Source: an uncultured Prevotellaceae bacterium (GTDB taxonomy: Bacteria > Bacteroidota > Bacteroidia > Bacteroidales > Bacteroidaceae). From it: a stretch of DNA of 7,439 nt. The notes beneath the pieces are model-generated. The model searched no databases, was not told where the DNA came from, and saw nothing but the letters and a program-made list of their open reading frames with translations. Below are positions 6,288-7,439 of this stretch, in pieces. Numbering within the stretch: position 1 is the stretch's first letter; each line of letters begins with the position of its first letter. The position numbers and the translations under genes are program-made. The stretch covers positions 1 to 7,439 of the forward strand of contig CAMWRK010000102.1 in NCBI GenBank assembly GCA_947176655.1. Direction: 5' to 3'.

Positions 6288-7187
6288 TTAAAACACCTCT
6301 CTCTTGCAACGGGAGCGGACTTTCAATGTCTTGCCGTTTTCGTTAATCTCTGTGTAGATGACGTCACCACCCTTGGTCACCTTGCATAAGGTCAGGTCTT
6401 CTGCCTGAATTTCTGCGGCACTCAGTTCGCCAATCTTCTCCCATGCAGTGCGTGTGCCAATCTTCTTCTCCTTGAGGACTTCGAACTTGGTGCCCTTGAT
6501 TACACCGTGATCCGAACCGGCATTGATGTATACGGTGATGGCCTTGTCCTTCTTGCTATCGTTGATTTCCAGTATCTGTCCGGTGATAGGGAAGTTTTCC
6601 TCGATGAACTGCAGCAGGGGGTTCTGCTTCAGTATGCTGCCTTTGTCGGTAATCTGCTCCAGTGCCTCCTTGAATGCCTCGTCCTTGATGTTCTTGGAAT
6701 TGGAGCCGCTGAAGGTCATCTGCGATGTGGCCAGAACCTTGCTCTCGGAGGGGTCGATGGCTTTCGCCGTCAGTGTTATCTTGCAGTTTGCCGATACTGA
6801 TTGTCCGACCCTCTCGGTTGTATGGCTGATGTTGTCAGCTGTAATACAGAGATAGTACTGTGCGCCCAGACGTACTACGGCTCCCATACGCTCTGCTACC
6901 ATGTCGCTGCCGGCGGTTACATTTTCTCCTGTACGGCGGATGTCCTCATTGTTGGCAATGGCCTCGCTCTCGGCATCGATGAGAACCATGCGTCTGCTGT
7001 TGGTCAGAGCAGTCATGACAGCATTTCTGACAGCCTTTTCTTCACCGGTCTTGCCATAGGCCTCTACGAATACCGTAGGTTTTACTGCTGGAGTAATCTC
7101 CTCATCCTGGGCATTCATGTTTACAGCAGGAAACAGCAGCAATGCCAACATTGCTGCATACTTTTTCATAAAGGATGTTTTCATCAT
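6288..7187 (-). CDS. Secreted CsgG/TolB-like protein with FlgT C-terminal-like domain
   Basis: First gene of the cluster, 299 aa. Residues 1-26 form a Sec signal peptide (basic MKK, then a run of Ala and Leu) with probable cleavage at NMNA|Q; there is no lipobox Cys. Residues about 37-180 read as a CsgG/TolB-like alpha/beta domain: a first strand KPTVFVEAYG, a helix rich in Ala, a strand RRMVLIDAES, later strands around YYLCITADNI and KITLTAKAID, and a closing amphipathic helix FKEALEQI. Residues about 198-295 resemble the small beta-barrel of the FlgT C-terminal domain (ITGQILEIN, ITVYINAGSDHGVIKGTKFEV, IGELSAAEIQ). FlgT and CsgG-type proteins build envelope rings or pores, but a specific role here is unknown. 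Three Met codons (7187, 7184, 7169) could start translation; the first is used here, and Met7 just before KKY is a good alternative. The stop is followed by a GC-rich hairpin. The domain calls are pattern recognition, not a search result. Confidence 0.85.
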   Translation of the reverse strand: MMKTSFMKKYAAMLALLLFPAVNMNAQDEEITPAVKPTVFVEAYGKTGEEKAVRNAVMTALTNSRRMVLIDAESEAIANNEDIRRTGENVTAGSDMVAERMGAVVRLGAQYYLCITADNISHTTERVGQSVSANCKITLTAKAIDPSESKVLATSQMTFSGSNSKNIKDEAFKEALEQITDKGSILKQNPLLQFIEENFPITGQILEINDSKKDKAITVYINAGSDHGVIKGTKFEVLKEKKIGTRTAWEKIGELSAAEIQAEDLTLCKVTKGGDVIYTEINENGKTLKVRSRCKREVF

Positions 7188-7233
7188 CGTTGTTTGTTAA
7201 TTGGTTATAAATAGATTGTTGTGTGGATCAGGA

Positions 7234-7249
7234 TTGTGTTTTGACACAA
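7234..7249. promoter_or_regulatory. Small perfect hairpin near the operon start
   Basis: TTGTGT (7234-7239) and ACACAA (7244-7249) form a 6-bp stem with loop TTTG. It lies 47-62 bases upstream of the first start codon, within the probable 5' untranslated region. It is short enough that chance cannot be excluded. Confidence 0.3.
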
Positions 7250-7280
7250 CCAACGGGTTAATGTTTGTTTTGTCATTTCA

Positions 7281-7305
7281 GACTATCTCTTAGCAAGAGT
7301 TAGTC
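7281..7305. promoter_or_regulatory. Imperfect 11-bp dyad in the operon leader
   Basis: Arms GACTATCTCTT (7281-7291) and AAGAGTTAGTC (7295-7305) pair with a single mismatch around a 3-base centre AGC. No T-run follows on either strand, so a terminator is unlikely. It lies about 95-118 bases upstream of the first start codon. It could be an operator for a dimeric regulator or a leader RNA hairpin. Confidence 0.45.
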
Positions 7306-7439
7306 AGGAAGGCAAATACTTACAGTATAGTCAATTCATCTCCCCATTTGCTCATCCGTCACCAGATATCCTAATCACAGATATGACAAAATATCAGCCA
7401 TAATGAATAAATTCAGATAAAAAAGCCACAATATAAAAT

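Larger units (their letters stand above)
7188..7439 (-). other. Leader/promoter region upstream of the operon
   Basis: No gene is visible. This AT-rich stretch must hold the main promoter unless transcription enters from beyond the window. I find no full TTTG / TAnnTTTG promoter. The best partial matches on the minus strand are TTTG at 7389-7386 with TATCTGGT 18 bases later, and TTTG in TATTTGCC (7318-7315) with TAAGAGAT 20 bases later, which would place -7 inside a dyad. The heptamer ATATCTG also occurs twice (minus strand, around 7383 and 7368). The last 30 bases before the ATG are AT-rich with no Shine-Dalgarno, as usual for Bacteroidota. Confidence 0.4.

Noticed and set aside
235..7187. 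Lipoprotein (lipobox) signals in the secreted proteins
   Set aside because: No Cys lies at a suitable position after the hydrophobic core in any of the intact proteins; Cys10 and Cys13 of the 503-aa protein are inside the core. Ordinary Sec cleavage sites fit better.
7414..7439. Possible terminator tail (TTTTTT on the minus strand after GTGGC) of an upstream gene
   Set aside because: The matching stem arm would lie outside the window, so it cannot be tested here.
1..7439. CRISPR array, tRNA, rRNA or transposase gene
   Set aside because: None seen: no regularly spaced direct repeats, no cloverleaf-like pattern noticed, and no transposase or recombinase motifs in any frame.

Overview
The window looks like chromosomal DNA of a Bacteroidales bacterium (Bacteroides/Prevotella type). 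The evidence is indirect: short A-rich leaders instead of clear Shine-Dalgarno sites, Sec signal peptides that mostly end in Ala followed by Gln, protein families common in gut Bacteroidota, and no recognisable sigma-70 promoters. There are no marker genes (rRNA, tRNA, housekeeping), so the genus is not fixed.

All real genes lie on the minus strand and read right to left as one probable operon. In transcription order: a 252-base leader (7439-7188) with two dyads; a 299-aa CsgG/TolB-like plus FlgT-C-like protein (7187-6288); a 214-base spacer with a GC-rich hairpin and a perfect 17-bp inverted repeat around 85 bp; a 421-aa protein with an LPP20/FlgT-N-like first half (6073-4808); an 18-base gap; a 339-aa protein with a CsgG/TolB-like N-domain and a beta-rich C-domain (4789-3770); a 4-base ATGA overlap; a 312-aa LPP20-like protein (3773-2835); a 134-base spacer with small hairpins; a 214-aa LPP20-like protein (2700-2056); a 6-base gap; a decayed LPP20/TPR-like gene remnant (2049-1743); another ATGA overlap; and a 503-aa transglutaminase-like cysteine peptidase homologue (1746-235). 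Bases 1-234 hold no supported gene.

Every intact product has an N-terminal signal peptide and none has a convincing lipobox, so the system should work in the periplasm or at the inner face of the outer membrane. The domains recall the FlgT/CsgG/LPP20/LpoB group of envelope assembly proteins, but here they are spread over several small proteins. No flagellar or curli gene is visible, and the last gene encodes a papain-fold Cys-His-Asp enzyme. My reading is an envelope-associated complex or processing system of unknown function. The joint function is inference. The signal peptides, the catalytic triad, the tight gene spacing, the inverted repeat and the frame-broken gene are visible in the sequence.

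The features most worth a second look are the 17-bp inverted repeat pair upstream of the 421-aa gene (a possible invertible segment or small mobile element), the decayed gene with intact coupling at both ends, and the gene set itself as a possible undescribed envelope system.
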